Assembly: GCF_004364165.1 (NCBI RefSeq)
Contig: NZ_SOAY01000010.1
Span: 1,763,098 to 1,827,097 of the forward strand
DNA length: 64,000 nt
Direction of reading: 5' to 3'
Source: Maribacter spongiicola
GTDB lineage: Bacteria; Bacteroidota; Bacteroidia; Flavobacteriales; Flavobacteriaceae
The position numbers and the translations under genes were made by a program. This document shows positions 56,782 to 64,000 of this stretch, piece by piece. Position 1 is the first letter of the stretch. Every line of letters begins with the position of its first letter. The notes beneath the pieces were generated by a model. The model was not told where the DNA came from, did not search any database, and saw nothing but the letters and a program-made list of their open reading frames with translations.

Positions 56782-56866
56782 TGCCCACGACTGGATTCGA
56801 ACCAGCACGTCCTTACGAACACTACCCCCTCAAGGTAGCATGTCTACCAATTTCACCACGTGGGCA
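56782..56866 (-). tRNA. tRNA-Leu (anticodon GAG)
   Basis: 85 nt. Acceptor stem TGCCCAC/GTGGGCA, D-arm with TGGTGAAATTGGTAGACA, anticodon stem CTACC/GGTAG with loop TTGAGGG (anticodon GAG), a long class II variable arm (TGTTCGTAAGGACGT), and TGGTTCGAATCCA in the T-arm. CCA is not encoded. It reads CUC and CUU codons. Confidence 0.96.
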
Positions 56867-56949
56867 TACTTGAAGTATATTGGAGCGCAAATATAGAAAC
56901 CTCTCATTCAATTTAAAATATATTGATGATAATAAATAAGGTAACTTTT

Positions 56950-57795
56950 TTAGAATACCAACGATTTTTGATATTGAGTTGGCGTTAAGCCTTTTATCTT
57001 CTTGAATTTCTTATTAAAATTAGAAATGGAGTTGAAGCCAGATAGGTCAGATATCATATTAATATTCAGTTCTTTTTTAGAATTTAATAACTGGCATGCA
57101 TGTTCTACACGAAGCTCTATTAAAAATTGAAAGAATGTTTTATTGGTACGTTGTTTAAAAAAACGACAAAAGGCATTTGGGGTCATATAAGCCATTTTAG
57201 AAATATCATCTAATACTATAGGATGTTGAAAATTCTTGAAAACGAAATCAAAGATTTCTTGCAAACGTTCCCCTTCATTAGAACTTAAAGTTTTGGCATA
57301 TATAAATCTGCTTAAAGGCTCTGTAGCTGACTTGCTCAATTGTTCTAATAACTCTAAAAATGATGTAAAACGTTTTAGTTTATGTTGAGATTGTAGCGCT
57401 ACAAGTTGATGAGTTAGCTGATTTTTATTCGACTTAACTATAAAACCAGAAGCGGCATTTATAAAGAAATTTTGTAAATCTTTGAAATAAGGTAGGTCAA
57501 AAAAGTGTTCGCCAAAGGTACTGTCTGTAAAGAAAACTGTAAGCATATGGGCATCTTCATCACCAGCTATACTTTTAAAAACATGGGGTAGATTACTGCC
57601 GATTACATAGATATCGCCGGCTGAAAATTGCTGTACACTATCACCGACCAACAATTTACCGTTACCATTTATAATGTAACTTATTTGAATTTCTTCATGT
57701 TGATGTAAACGATTATAAAATATTGGTTCCTTATCGATTTGAACAATTAAATGCTCATCGATTGGTTTCGGTATTTTAAACGGAAAGACCTTCAT
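56950..57795 (-). CDS. AraC family regulator
   Basis: 281 residues: an N-terminal cupin domain (about 15-120, with HQHEEIQI-type ligand strand HQHEEIQISYIINGNG and VIGSNLPHVFKS), and a C-terminal AraC double helix-turn-helix (IVLDDISKMAYMTPNAFCRFFKQRTNKTFFQFL, INMISDLSGFNSISNFNKKFKKIKGLTPTQYQKS). It is transcribed away from the hydroxyproline operon, with 132 bp between, and is the likely controller of that operon. The ligand is probably a pathway compound, not shown by the sequence. Confidence 0.9.
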   Translation of the reverse strand: MKVFPFKIPKPIDEHLIVQIDKEPIFYNRLHQHEEIQISYIINGNGKLLVGDSVQQFSAGDIYVIGSNLPHVFKSIAGDEDAHMLTVFFTDSTFGEHFFDLPYFKDLQNFFINAASGFIVKSNKNQLTHQLVALQSQHKLKRFTSFLELLEQLSKSATEPLSRFIYAKTLSSNEGERLQEIFDFVFKNFQHPIVLDDISKMAYMTPNAFCRFFKQRTNKTFFQFLIELRVEHACQLLNSKKELNINMISDLSGFNSISNFNKKFKKIKGLTPTQYQKSLVF

Positions 57796-57897
57796 ATGCG
57801 TCTAATTTAGCGCTATATATTGTAATTGTATGCTTAAGATGGTAAAATAGTACTATGTGTGGATAAAATGTAAACAGTATTATTCTAATACTACCTA

Positions 57898-57905
57898 TAG
57901 ATTTG
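57898..57905 (+). promoter_or_regulatory. -7 box of the hydroxyproline operon
   Basis: TAGATTTG, exact consensus, 22 bases before the ATG. The -33 position has no TTG, consistent with an activator-dependent promoter served by the neighbouring AraC protein. Confidence 0.55.
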
Positions 57906-57927
57906 GGTATCATCAAAACAATATAGA

Positions 57928-58845
57928 ATGAGTATTTCATGGACGGGCGTTATGCCAGCAGTTACTACAAAATTTACCGATAAAGATGAACTTGATTTAG
58001 ATATGTTCTCTGTCAATATTAAAGCTCAATTAGATGCGGGAGTAAGCGGAATTATACTTGGGGGAACATTAGGGGAGGCAAGTACGCTAACCTATGACGA
58101 GAAAAAGGTTTTAATGAAAGAGACCGTAAAGCTGGTAGAAGGTAAAGTGCCAGTAATAATTAATATTGCCGAACAAACCACGAGAGGTGCTATTCATGCT
58201 GCTGAAGTTGCCAAAGAATGTGGTGCAACAGGCTTAATGATGCTACCACCAATGCGCTATAAAGCAAATGATCATGAAACGGTTACCTACTTTAAAGAAA
58301 CAGCAAATAGCACCGATTTGCCCATCATGATTTATAATAACCCTATCGATTATGGTATTATGGTGACTCTTGATATGTTAGATGAGTTAATGGTTTGCGA
58401 TAATATACAGGCGGTAAAAGAATCGACCAGAGATATATCTAATATTACCCGTATAAAAACAAGATTCGGAAATCGATTAAATGTTTTAACGGGAGTTGAC
58501 ACCTTAGGCTTAGAAAGTGCGTTAATGGGTGCCGATGGATGGGTTGCTGGTTTGGTATGTGCTTTTCCTGCTGAAACCTGTGCGGTTTTTGAATTGGCAA
58601 AGGCGGGTAGAATTAAAGAAGCATTAGAAATATATAGATGGTTCTTGCCATTGTTGGAGCTTGATATTAGTCCGCAATTGGTACAAAATATTAAAATGGC
58701 AGAGGTTGCTACGGGTATTGGTACCGAGAATGTTCGTGCGCCAAGGTTACCGTTAATTGGTGCTGAGCGCGAAAGAGTAGCAGCCATTATAAAACAAGGT
58801 ATGGCAACCAGACCAACATTGCCAAATTATAAAGGAATTAACTAA
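57928..58845 (+). CDS. DapA-like pyrroline-4-hydroxy-2-carboxylate deaminase
   Basis: Class I aldolase-fold enzyme of the dihydrodipicolinate synthase family. GGTLGE (45-50), Tyr136 in YNNPIDYG, and the Schiff-base Lys164 in QAVKESTRD are the family catalytic residues. The context with hydroxyproline epimerase, D-hydroxyproline oxidase and semialdehyde dehydrogenase identifies the reaction as deamination of 1-pyrroline-4-hydroxy-2-carboxylate to 2-oxoglutarate semialdehyde, not lysine biosynthesis. First gene of the operon. Confidence 0.85.
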   Translation: MSISWTGVMPAVTTKFTDKDELDLDMFSVNIKAQLDAGVSGIILGGTLGEASTLTYDEKKVLMKETVKLVEGKVPVIINIAEQTTRGAIHAAEVAKECGATGLMMLPPMRYKANDHETVTYFKETANSTDLPIMIYNNPIDYGIMVTLDMLDELMVCDNIQAVKESTRDISNITRIKTRFGNRLNVLTGVDTLGLESALMGADGWVAGLVCAFPAETCAVFELAKAGRIKEALEIYRWFLPLLELDISPQLVQNIKMAEVATGIGTENVRAPRLPLIGAERERVAAIIKQGMATRPTLPNYKGIN

Positions 58846-58893
58846 TACAACTATTACTATAGCCTCACATGTTTATTGGGCATATATAGAAAT

Positions 58894-58939
58894 GTAAAGA
58901 AAGAATCAAAATTTGTTTCGGCTTCTTTCTTTACTTTTG
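58894..58939 (+). promoter_or_regulatory. Intra-operon hairpin overlapping a second promoter
   Basis: GTAAAGAAAGAA (58894-58905) and TTCTTTCTTTAC (58923-58934) form a perfect 12-bp stem with a 17-base loop. TACTTTTG (58932-58939), an exact -7 box, overlaps its right arm, with TTTG 16 bp upstream (58912-58915). The hairpin lies between the deaminase and dehydrogenase genes. Confidence 0.5.
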
Positions 58940-58961
58940 AGTAACATCAGAAAAATAGAAA

Positions 58962-60536
58962 ATGATAAGCGGTACAAATGCAATCGGAAGTACATCTTCT
59001 AAGCAAGGAAATAAAACTTTTAAGACTTTTAATCCTAAAGAAAATAAAGAAACAGAATGGACTTTTTACGAAGCATCTTCAAATGAAATTGATGGCGCGG
59101 TCGCCTTAGCTACTGATGCTTTTAAAGTTTATAAAGATTTTTCAGGAGCTACAAAGGCTGAATTTTTAGAAGCGATTGCTGATGAAATAGAAGCTCTTGG
59201 AGATGAACTTATTGAGACCTATTGTAAAGAATCGGGTTTACCAGATGGTAGGGCAAGAGGTGAACGTGGTCGTACTATGGGTCAATTACGTGCTTTTGCT
59301 AATTTATTGAAAGAGGGTTCTTGGGTAGAAGCGGTAATTGAAAAAGCCCAGCCTAAAAGAGAACCAATGCCTAAGTCAGATATTCGTAAAATGTTATTTC
59401 CGTTAGGTCCGGTAGTGGTATTTGGTGCTAGTAATTTTCCGTTGGCATTTTCTACTGCCGGTGGTGATACTGCTAGCGCACTGGCAGCGGGTTGCCCAGT
59501 AATCGTTAAAAGTCACCCAATGCATGCAGCTACAGGTGAACTAGTTTCATCGGCAATTATAAAAGCAGCAGAAAAAACAGGAATGCCTAATGGGGTCTTT
59601 TCAAATTTGAATAGTAGCGGTATAGAAGTTGGGCAGCAGTTGTTAAAACATCCAAAAGTAAAAGCTGTTGGGTTTACGGGTAGTATAAATGGTGGTACGG
59701 CACTTTATAAATTAGCGAACGAAAGAGATGAGCCAATTCCTGTATTTGCAGAAATGGGGAGCATCAACCCTGTTGTAGTACTTCCATCTGCACTAAAGAA
59801 CGATGGTGATGCTTGGGCAACTAAATATGCTTCTTCAATAACCATGGGTGCAGGGCAATTTTGTACCAACCCGGGGTTGGTGTTAGGGTTGAAGGGAGCT
59901 AAATTAGATAGTTTCATCAACACCTTATCCGAAGAAATTCTAAAATTAGAACCAGCATGTATGTTGCATCCGAATATTTATGCAAAATACAATGAGGGTA
60001 AAAAGGAACTTTCTGCCCAAAAAGGAATTACCATTATAACAGATTATAAAAAAGCTACAAATCCGAATACAGCACAACCTTCTATTTTAAAAGTTAGTGG
60101 TGTCGATTTTTTAGCAAATACAAAATTGCATAAAGAGGTTTTTGGTCCTTTCTCAGTAATGGTAGAATGTGAAAATACTGATGAAATGGAAACTATTTTA
60201 AATCATTTAGAAGGTCAGTTGACAGGTACCGTTTTAGGTTCTGAAGAAGATTTGATGGCACATGCCGGTATTACAGATGCCTTGCAAAGTAGAGTAGGTA
60301 GAATATTGTTCAATGGCGTGCCAACTGGTGTAGAAGTAAATTCTTCTATGGTTCATGGTGGTCCATTTCCTGCTTCTACAGATGCTCGTTTTACGTCTGT
60401 TGGTACATCGGCAATAAAGAGATGGGTGCGCCCTGTTTCTTTTCAAGACTGGCCTAATAAATTATTACCAACAGCTTTGCAAAATGAGAATCCGTTAGGC
60501 ATTACTCGTTTGGTAGAGGGTATTTATACAAAATAG
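58962..60536 (+). CDS. 2-oxoglutarate semialdehyde dehydrogenase (ALDH family)
   Basis: Oxidises 2-oxoglutarate semialdehyde to 2-oxoglutarate, the last pathway step. 524 residues, the length of NADP-type alpha-ketoglutaric semialdehyde dehydrogenases. FGASNFPLAFSTAGGDT (cofactor binding), Glu264 in AEMGSINP and the nucleophile Cys301 in GAGQFCTNPG are present. Assignment of the substrate rests on the operon. Confidence 0.88.
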   Translation: MISGTNAIGSTSSKQGNKTFKTFNPKENKETEWTFYEASSNEIDGAVALATDAFKVYKDFSGATKAEFLEAIADEIEALGDELIETYCKESGLPDGRARGERGRTMGQLRAFANLLKEGSWVEAVIEKAQPKREPMPKSDIRKMLFPLGPVVVFGASNFPLAFSTAGGDTASALAAGCPVIVKSHPMHAATGELVSSAIIKAAEKTGMPNGVFSNLNSSGIEVGQQLLKHPKVKAVGFTGSINGGTALYKLANERDEPIPVFAEMGSINPVVVLPSALKNDGDAWATKYASSITMGAGQFCTNPGLVLGLKGAKLDSFINTLSEEILKLEPACMLHPNIYAKYNEGKKELSAQKGITIITDYKKATNPNTAQPSILKVSGVDFLANTKLHKEVFGPFSVMVECENTDEMETILNHLEGQLTGTVLGSEEDLMAHAGITDALQSRVGRILFNGVPTGVEVNSSMVHGGPFPASTDARFTSVGTSAIKRWVRPVSFQDWPNKLLPTALQNENPLGITRLVEGIYTK

Positions 60537-60581
60537 AATTTTTAAATAAACCAGGTTATCAATAGCAACTAAATTTCGAAT

Positions 60582-61589
60582 ATGGCCAGCAGCACTTTTG
60601 TTTGTATCGATGCACATACTTGTGGTAATCCTGTTCGGGTTGTAAAACATGGCGGTCCAGATTTAGTTGGTGCTACAATGAGCGAAAAACGCCAACATTT
60701 TTTAAGGGAATATGATTGGATCCGTAAAGGACTTATGTTCGAGCCTCGTGGTCATGATATGATGAGCGGTAGCATTTTTTATGCGCCCAGCGACCCTAAT
60801 AATGATTTCGGAATATTGTTTATTGAAACCAGCGGATGCTTGCCCATGTGTGGTCATGGTACCATAGGTGCTATTACTATTGGTATTGAAGAAGGATTGA
60901 TTATACCTAAAACCCCGGGTAAAGTTCGAATGGAAACTCCCGCTGGCTTAGTACATATATCGTATCAACAAACGGGCAATAAAGTAGACTTGGTAAAATT
61001 GACCAATGTAAAGTCGTATTTGGCTGCGACAGATTTAACTATAGCATCATCTTATTTAGGTGAGGTTGTTTTTGATGTATCCTACGGAGGTAATTTTTAT
61101 GCTATTGTAGATCCACAAAAGAATTTTAGCGGCATTCAAGATTACTCCGCAAGTCAGTTAATTCAATTCAGTCAAGAACTACGGGAGAGAATCAATTTGA
61201 AATATCCCGATTTATTTATCCACCCAGAAGATTCAACCATTAGAAATGTGAGTCATATATTATGGGCCGGAAATACAATTTCTGAGACTGCTAGCGCAAG
61301 AAATGCCGTGTTCTATGGCGATAAGGCAATTGACCGTTCGCCTTGTGGTACGGGTACGTCTGCACGAATGGCGCAATGGTATGCAAAAGGTAAGTTAGGT
61401 GTTGGAGAAGATTTTATTCATGAGAGTTATATAGGGTCTCAGTTTGTGGGTAGAGTAGAAGAGGAAACGACTATAGCTGATATACCTGCCATAATACCAA
61501 GTATTAAAGGTTGGGCAAAAATATATGGTCAGAACACCATAACCATAGATGACGATGATCCATATGCAAACGGATTTCAAGTAATTTAA
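60582..61589 (+). CDS. 4-hydroxyproline 2-epimerase
   Basis: Converts trans-4-hydroxy-L-proline to cis-4-hydroxy-D-proline. 335 residues of the proline racemase family; both catalytic cysteines are present: Cys90 in SGCLPMCGHGTIG and Cys255 in DRSPCGTGTSARMA. The second Cys excludes the trans-3-hydroxyproline dehydratase subgroup, which has Thr in place of the first Cys. Third gene of the catabolic operon. Confidence 0.92.
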   Translation: MASSTFVCIDAHTCGNPVRVVKHGGPDLVGATMSEKRQHFLREYDWIRKGLMFEPRGHDMMSGSIFYAPSDPNNDFGILFIETSGCLPMCGHGTIGAITIGIEEGLIIPKTPGKVRMETPAGLVHISYQQTGNKVDLVKLTNVKSYLAATDLTIASSYLGEVVFDVSYGGNFYAIVDPQKNFSGIQDYSASQLIQFSQELRERINLKYPDLFIHPEDSTIRNVSHILWAGNTISETASARNAVFYGDKAIDRSPCGTGTSARMAQWYAKGKLGVGEDFIHESYIGSQFVGRVEEETTIADIPAIIPSIKGWAKIYGQNTITIDDDDPYANGFQVI

Positions 61590-61605
61590 ATTCTAGTACT
61601 AAAAA

Positions 61606-62853
61606 ATGAAGAATGTACTTATAATTGGCGGTGGCATTGTAGGATTAAGCACTGCCTATTTTTTAAATAAAGAAGGTTTTGAGGTTACCGTAATTGATAA
61701 AGGTGATATAACTTCTGGTGCATCATTCGTAAATGCAGGGTACATTACCCCAAGTCATATTATTCCGTTAGCATCGCCAGGTATGATTGCGAAGGGAATC
61801 AAGATGATGTTTAATTCTGCTAGTCCGTTTTACATGAAACCAAGACTAGATGCCGATTTTTTGAAATGGTCATGGTATTTTCATAAGTCATCAACTCCGT
61901 CTAAGGTCGAGAAGGCGATTCCTTTAATTAAGGACATAAACCTTATTAGCAGAGAGTTATTTACCGATATAAAAAATTCGGGCGATTTAGGTGATTTTCA
62001 ACTAGAGCGAAAAGGTTTATTGATGCTATATAAAACCGAAGCGAGCTATTTACATGAAAAACAAGTTTCCGAAAGAGTTGCTTTTGAAGGGCTAGAGGTA
62101 TCTGATTTAAACAAGGCAGCATTACATCAACTAGAACCTAACGTGAATATAGATGCTGAAGGTGCCATACATTATGAATGTGATGGGCACACGACTCCGA
62201 CAGAAATAATGCCCAAGTTAGTAGCATATTTAAAGCAACAAGGTGTTATTATTAGAACAAATGAAGAAGTTCTAGATATGAAGAGTACTGGTAACACTAT
62301 TAAAGAGGTAGTTACAAATAAGGGAGCTTACAAACCAGAAGAAGTTGTTTTAGCTGCGGGCTCATGGAGTGGAGATCTGGCTAAAAAATTACAGTTGAAG
62401 TTACCACTACAAGGTGGTAAGGGGTATAGAATAAATATAGAACGTGATACGGGTATTACGATACCTGCTATATTAATGGAATCTAAAATAGCGGCTACAC
62501 CTATGAAAGGGTTTACAAGATTCGCTGGTACCATGGAGTTTTCTGGTAATAATGACATCATAAGAAATGAAAGAGTGGCGGCAATTGCTAATGGTGCAAA
62601 AGCCTTTTATCCAGATATTGATATTAACGATACTGAAATAAAAAATGTGAAAACAGGGCTGCGACCAGTTTCACCAGATGGATTGCCATATATCGGTAAA
62701 TCTACAAGAATTAAAAACCTGACTATTGCCACTGGTCATGCCATGATGGGTTGGAGTTTAGGGCCCGCTACAGGCAAGCTGGTCTCAGAGTTATTGTCTG
62801 GTACTAAGACGTCTATGAACATTGCGGCATTTAGCCCAGATCGCACATTTTAA
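61606..62853 (+). CDS. FAD-dependent D-hydroxyproline oxidase/dehydrogenase
   Basis: DAO-fold flavoenzyme of 415 residues: KNVLIIGGGIVGLSTAYFL, FVNAGYITPSHIIPLASPG (DadA-like), and LRPVSPDGLPYIGKSTRIKNL with ATGHAMMGWSLGPATGKL. In this context it oxidises cis-4-hydroxy-D-proline to 1-pyrroline-4-hydroxy-2-carboxylate, the substrate of the deaminase. It is a single chain rather than the multisubunit type in some Proteobacteria. Last gene of the operon; no transporter for hydroxyproline follows. Confidence 0.88.
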   Translation: MKNVLIIGGGIVGLSTAYFLNKEGFEVTVIDKGDITSGASFVNAGYITPSHIIPLASPGMIAKGIKMMFNSASPFYMKPRLDADFLKWSWYFHKSSTPSKVEKAIPLIKDINLISRELFTDIKNSGDLGDFQLERKGLLMLYKTEASYLHEKQVSERVAFEGLEVSDLNKAALHQLEPNVNIDAEGAIHYECDGHTTPTEIMPKLVAYLKQQGVIIRTNEEVLDMKSTGNTIKEVVTNKGAYKPEEVVLAAGSWSGDLAKKLQLKLPLQGGKGYRINIERDTGITIPAILMESKIAATPMKGFTRFAGTMEFSGNNDIIRNERVAAIANGAKAFYPDIDINDTEIKNVKTGLRPVSPDGLPYIGKSTRIKNLTIATGHAMMGWSLGPATGKLVSELLSGTKTSMNIAAFSPDRTF

Positions 62854-62866
62854 AGATTGTTGAAAA

Positions 62867-62917
62867 ATACTCGTCGGCAGAGAATTACCATTCACCGATA
62901 GTAAACTGCCATTCACC
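62867..62917 (+). promoter_or_regulatory. Triple 21-bp-period repeat (LytTR-like operator candidate)
   Basis: CCATTCACC at 62888-62896 and again at 62909-62917, exactly 21 bp apart; a weaker third copy, ATACTCGTC, lies one further period upstream (62867-62875). The last copy ends 32 bases before a -7-like GACTTTTG (62950-62957). The geometry fits a LytTR-type activator; the element resembles those before the secreted mini-protein genes. Confidence 0.5.
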
Positions 62918-62976
62918 TACAGCAGTTAATTTTTATCGTAAGATTGTCAGACTTTTGAATCTCAAATATTTATGTT

Positions 62977-63378
62977 ATGGATATATTACTTATCGAAGAC
63001 GATTTAATAGAAGTTATGAAACTGAAACGTACCGTTTCTAAACTTAACTTGAAGCATACAATTATAGAAGCAAAAAACGGTGAAGAAGCTTTGAACTTTT
63101 TAAGATCTGGCGAGAAATTACCTGATATTATTCTTTTAGATTTGAATATGCCAAGAATGAACGGTATTGAATTTCTAGCTATTTTAAAGGCAGATGAATT
63201 ACTTCAATATTTACCTACGGTTATTTTAACAACCTCAGAAAATAGGGCAGATTTGTTGAAATGTTATCAAGCGGGTATCGCTGGTTACGTTATCAAACCA
63301 TTGAAATATGAAGATTACGAGTACAAATTAAACGCAGTTTTAGAGTACTGGAATGTTAATCAACTAGTGAAAGGCTAA
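62977..63378 (+). CDS. REC-only response regulator
   Basis: 133-residue receiver domain without an output domain. Acidic pocket Glu7-Asp8-Asp9, phosphorylation site Asp55 (ILLDLNMPRMNG), Thr85/Thr86, and Lys107 (YVIKPL) are all in place. It may act as a phospho-relay or bind a partner protein. It stands next to an H-NOX gene, so a gas-signalling role is possible. It has its own weak, probably activated promoter. Confidence 0.9.
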   Translation: MDILLIEDDLIEVMKLKRTVSKLNLKHTIIEAKNGEEALNFLRSGEKLPDIILLDLNMPRMNGIEFLAILKADELLQYLPTVILTTSENRADLLKCYQAGIAGYVIKPLKYEDYEYKLNAVLEYWNVNQLVKG

Positions 63379-63403
63379 CAAAAAAGCTCATTTCACAACA
63401 TTT

Positions 63404-63436
63404 TTTGCTATTTACGTATTAATTTTCCTACGTTTG
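63404..63436 (+). promoter_or_regulatory. Promoter of the H-NOX gene
   Basis: TTTG (63404-63407), 21-bp spacer, TACGTTTG (63429-63436), 20 bases before the ATG. The gene thus has its own promoter, separate from the response regulator. Confidence 0.65.
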
Positions 63437-63456
63437 AGTGTAATTAAAAAATTCAA

Positions 63457-63999
63457 ATGAAAGGAATCGTATTTACCGAGTTTTTAGAAATGGTCGAATC
63501 TGAGTTCGGTTTAGAAACAGTCGACAATATCATTGAGAAATCAAACTTACCTTCAGAGGGTATTTACACCTCAGTCGCTACCTATGAATTTAATGAAATG
63601 GTAGCGCTGATCACCCAACTAAGTAAAGAAGTAGATTTACCTGCCGGAGATTTAATCTATGCATTCGGACTTTACTTGTTTTCAAGTTTAAAGAATGCAC
63701 ACCCAGAGGTTATACAAAGCTACAAATCGCCAATAGGGTTATTATATTCTATTGAAGATCATATACATGTTCATGTAAAAAAGCTTTATCCAGAAGCTGA
63801 ACTGCCTACCTTTAAAATTCTTGAAAAGACCGATAGCTCTATATCTATGATATATTCTTCATCTAGGGGGCTATACAGATTGGCACACGGTTTAATTGAA
63901 AAAGCATTTGAACACTTTAATGGCAAAGCCGATATTACTTATGAACTTCTTAAAGAAGACGGTACTGAAGTGAAATTTGATGTTGTACAACATGGATAA
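63457..63999 (+). CDS. H-NOX heme-binding gas sensor
   Basis: Heme-nitric oxide/oxygen-binding domain protein of 180 residues, the standard stand-alone size. The YxSxR motif that holds the heme propionates is Y133-S-S135-S-R137; the proximal heme His is probably His104 in the helix segment EDHIHVHVKKLYP (102-110), with His102 and His106 as neighbours. It has no distal Tyr motif that I can identify, so it would be an NO rather than O2 sensor by family rule. In bacteria H-NOX partners are histidine kinases, diguanylate cyclases or phosphodiesterases; the partner is probably just beyond the window. Confidence 0.93.
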   Translation: MKGIVFTEFLEMVESEFGLETVDNIIEKSNLPSEGIYTSVATYEFNEMVALITQLSKEVDLPAGDLIYAFGLYLFSSLKNAHPEVIQSYKSPIGLLYSIEDHIHVHVKKLYPEAELPTFKILEKTDSSISMIYSSSRGLYRLAHGLIEKAFEHFNGKADITYELLKEDGTEVKFDVVQHG

Positions 64000-64000
64000 T

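Noticed and set aside
57928-58845. dapA of lysine biosynthesis
   Set aside because: The fold and Lys are the same, but the operon is hydroxyproline catabolism with an AraC regulator, so the deaminase role is far more likely.
60582-61589. Proline racemase or trans-3-hydroxyproline dehydratase
   Set aside because: Both catalytic Cys are present, which excludes the dehydratase, and the operon context fits 4-hydroxyproline epimerase rather than proline racemase.

Overview
The window is a chromosomal stretch of a marine-type Flavobacteriaceae bacterium (Bacteroidota); the genus is not certain, but the gene content resembles Maribacter/Zobellia-like organisms. The DNA is AT-rich, start codons lack Shine-Dalgarno sequences, and many genes are preceded by the Bacteroidota -7 box TAnnTTTG, sometimes with a TTTG -33 box 18-21 nt upstream. 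Typical family markers are SecA next to a DUF2795 gene and a PduO-type adenosyltransferase, the LptB/AhpD-like/TatC/KpsF block, two SurA-like proteins followed by MoxR, adjacent AcnB and AcnA, and a carotenoid operon led by a CarH-like regulator. I see no transposase, integrase, phage gene, rRNA or CRISPR array.

Layout. 1-7.2 kb: the end of a YtcJ-like amidohydrolase, a secreted unknown, a DEAD-box helicase, an 85-aa secreted mini-protein, a 40-aa membrane ORF, a second amidohydrolase and a membrane histidine kinase. 7.4-20.6 kb (all minus): SecA, DUF2795, cobalamin adenosyltransferase, a 48-aa membrane ORF, a shrunken methyltransferase relative, two tandemly duplicated secreted mini-proteins, an ABC-F ATPase, a DUF4105 protein and pyruvate carboxylase. 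21-31 kb: phosphatidylserine synthase, a DinB gene broken by one stop codon, an amine oxidase, a Dus enzyme, a B12-radical SAM protein, a PhoD phosphatase, a GyrI-like protein, an MFS transporter and a DUF4345 protein. 30.6-44 kb: the kpsF-tatC-AhpD-lptB operon, RecQ, fasciclin, a CarboxypepD_reg-like protein, RluF, a serine hydrolase, two periplasmic chaperones and MoxR. 44-50 kb: two aconitases.

49.6-56.7 kb is a carotenoid locus. A six-gene, tightly coupled minus-strand operon carH-crtI-crtB-crtZ-crtD-cruF faces a convergent pair made of a cysteine-less thioredoxin-fold protein and a CrtA-like monooxygenase. The set fits a light/B12-regulated monocyclic carotenoid such as myxol or saproxanthin, but no lycopene cyclase is present here. 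A tRNA-Leu(GAG) follows. 57-62.9 kb holds a full trans-4-hydroxy-L-proline catabolic operon (deaminase, semialdehyde dehydrogenase, epimerase, D-hydroxyproline oxidase) next to a divergent AraC regulator. The window ends with a REC-only response regulator and an H-NOX gas sensor.

The least explained signal is a family of three exported mini-proteins (about 3.8, 12.9 and 13.5 kb). Their upstream regions, and that of the response regulator at 62.98 kb, carry a CCATTCGTC-like element. At two of these loci it is repeated at exactly 21-bp spacing, the geometry of LytTR-type operators. This suggests a shared regulon and is an inference from sequence pattern only.
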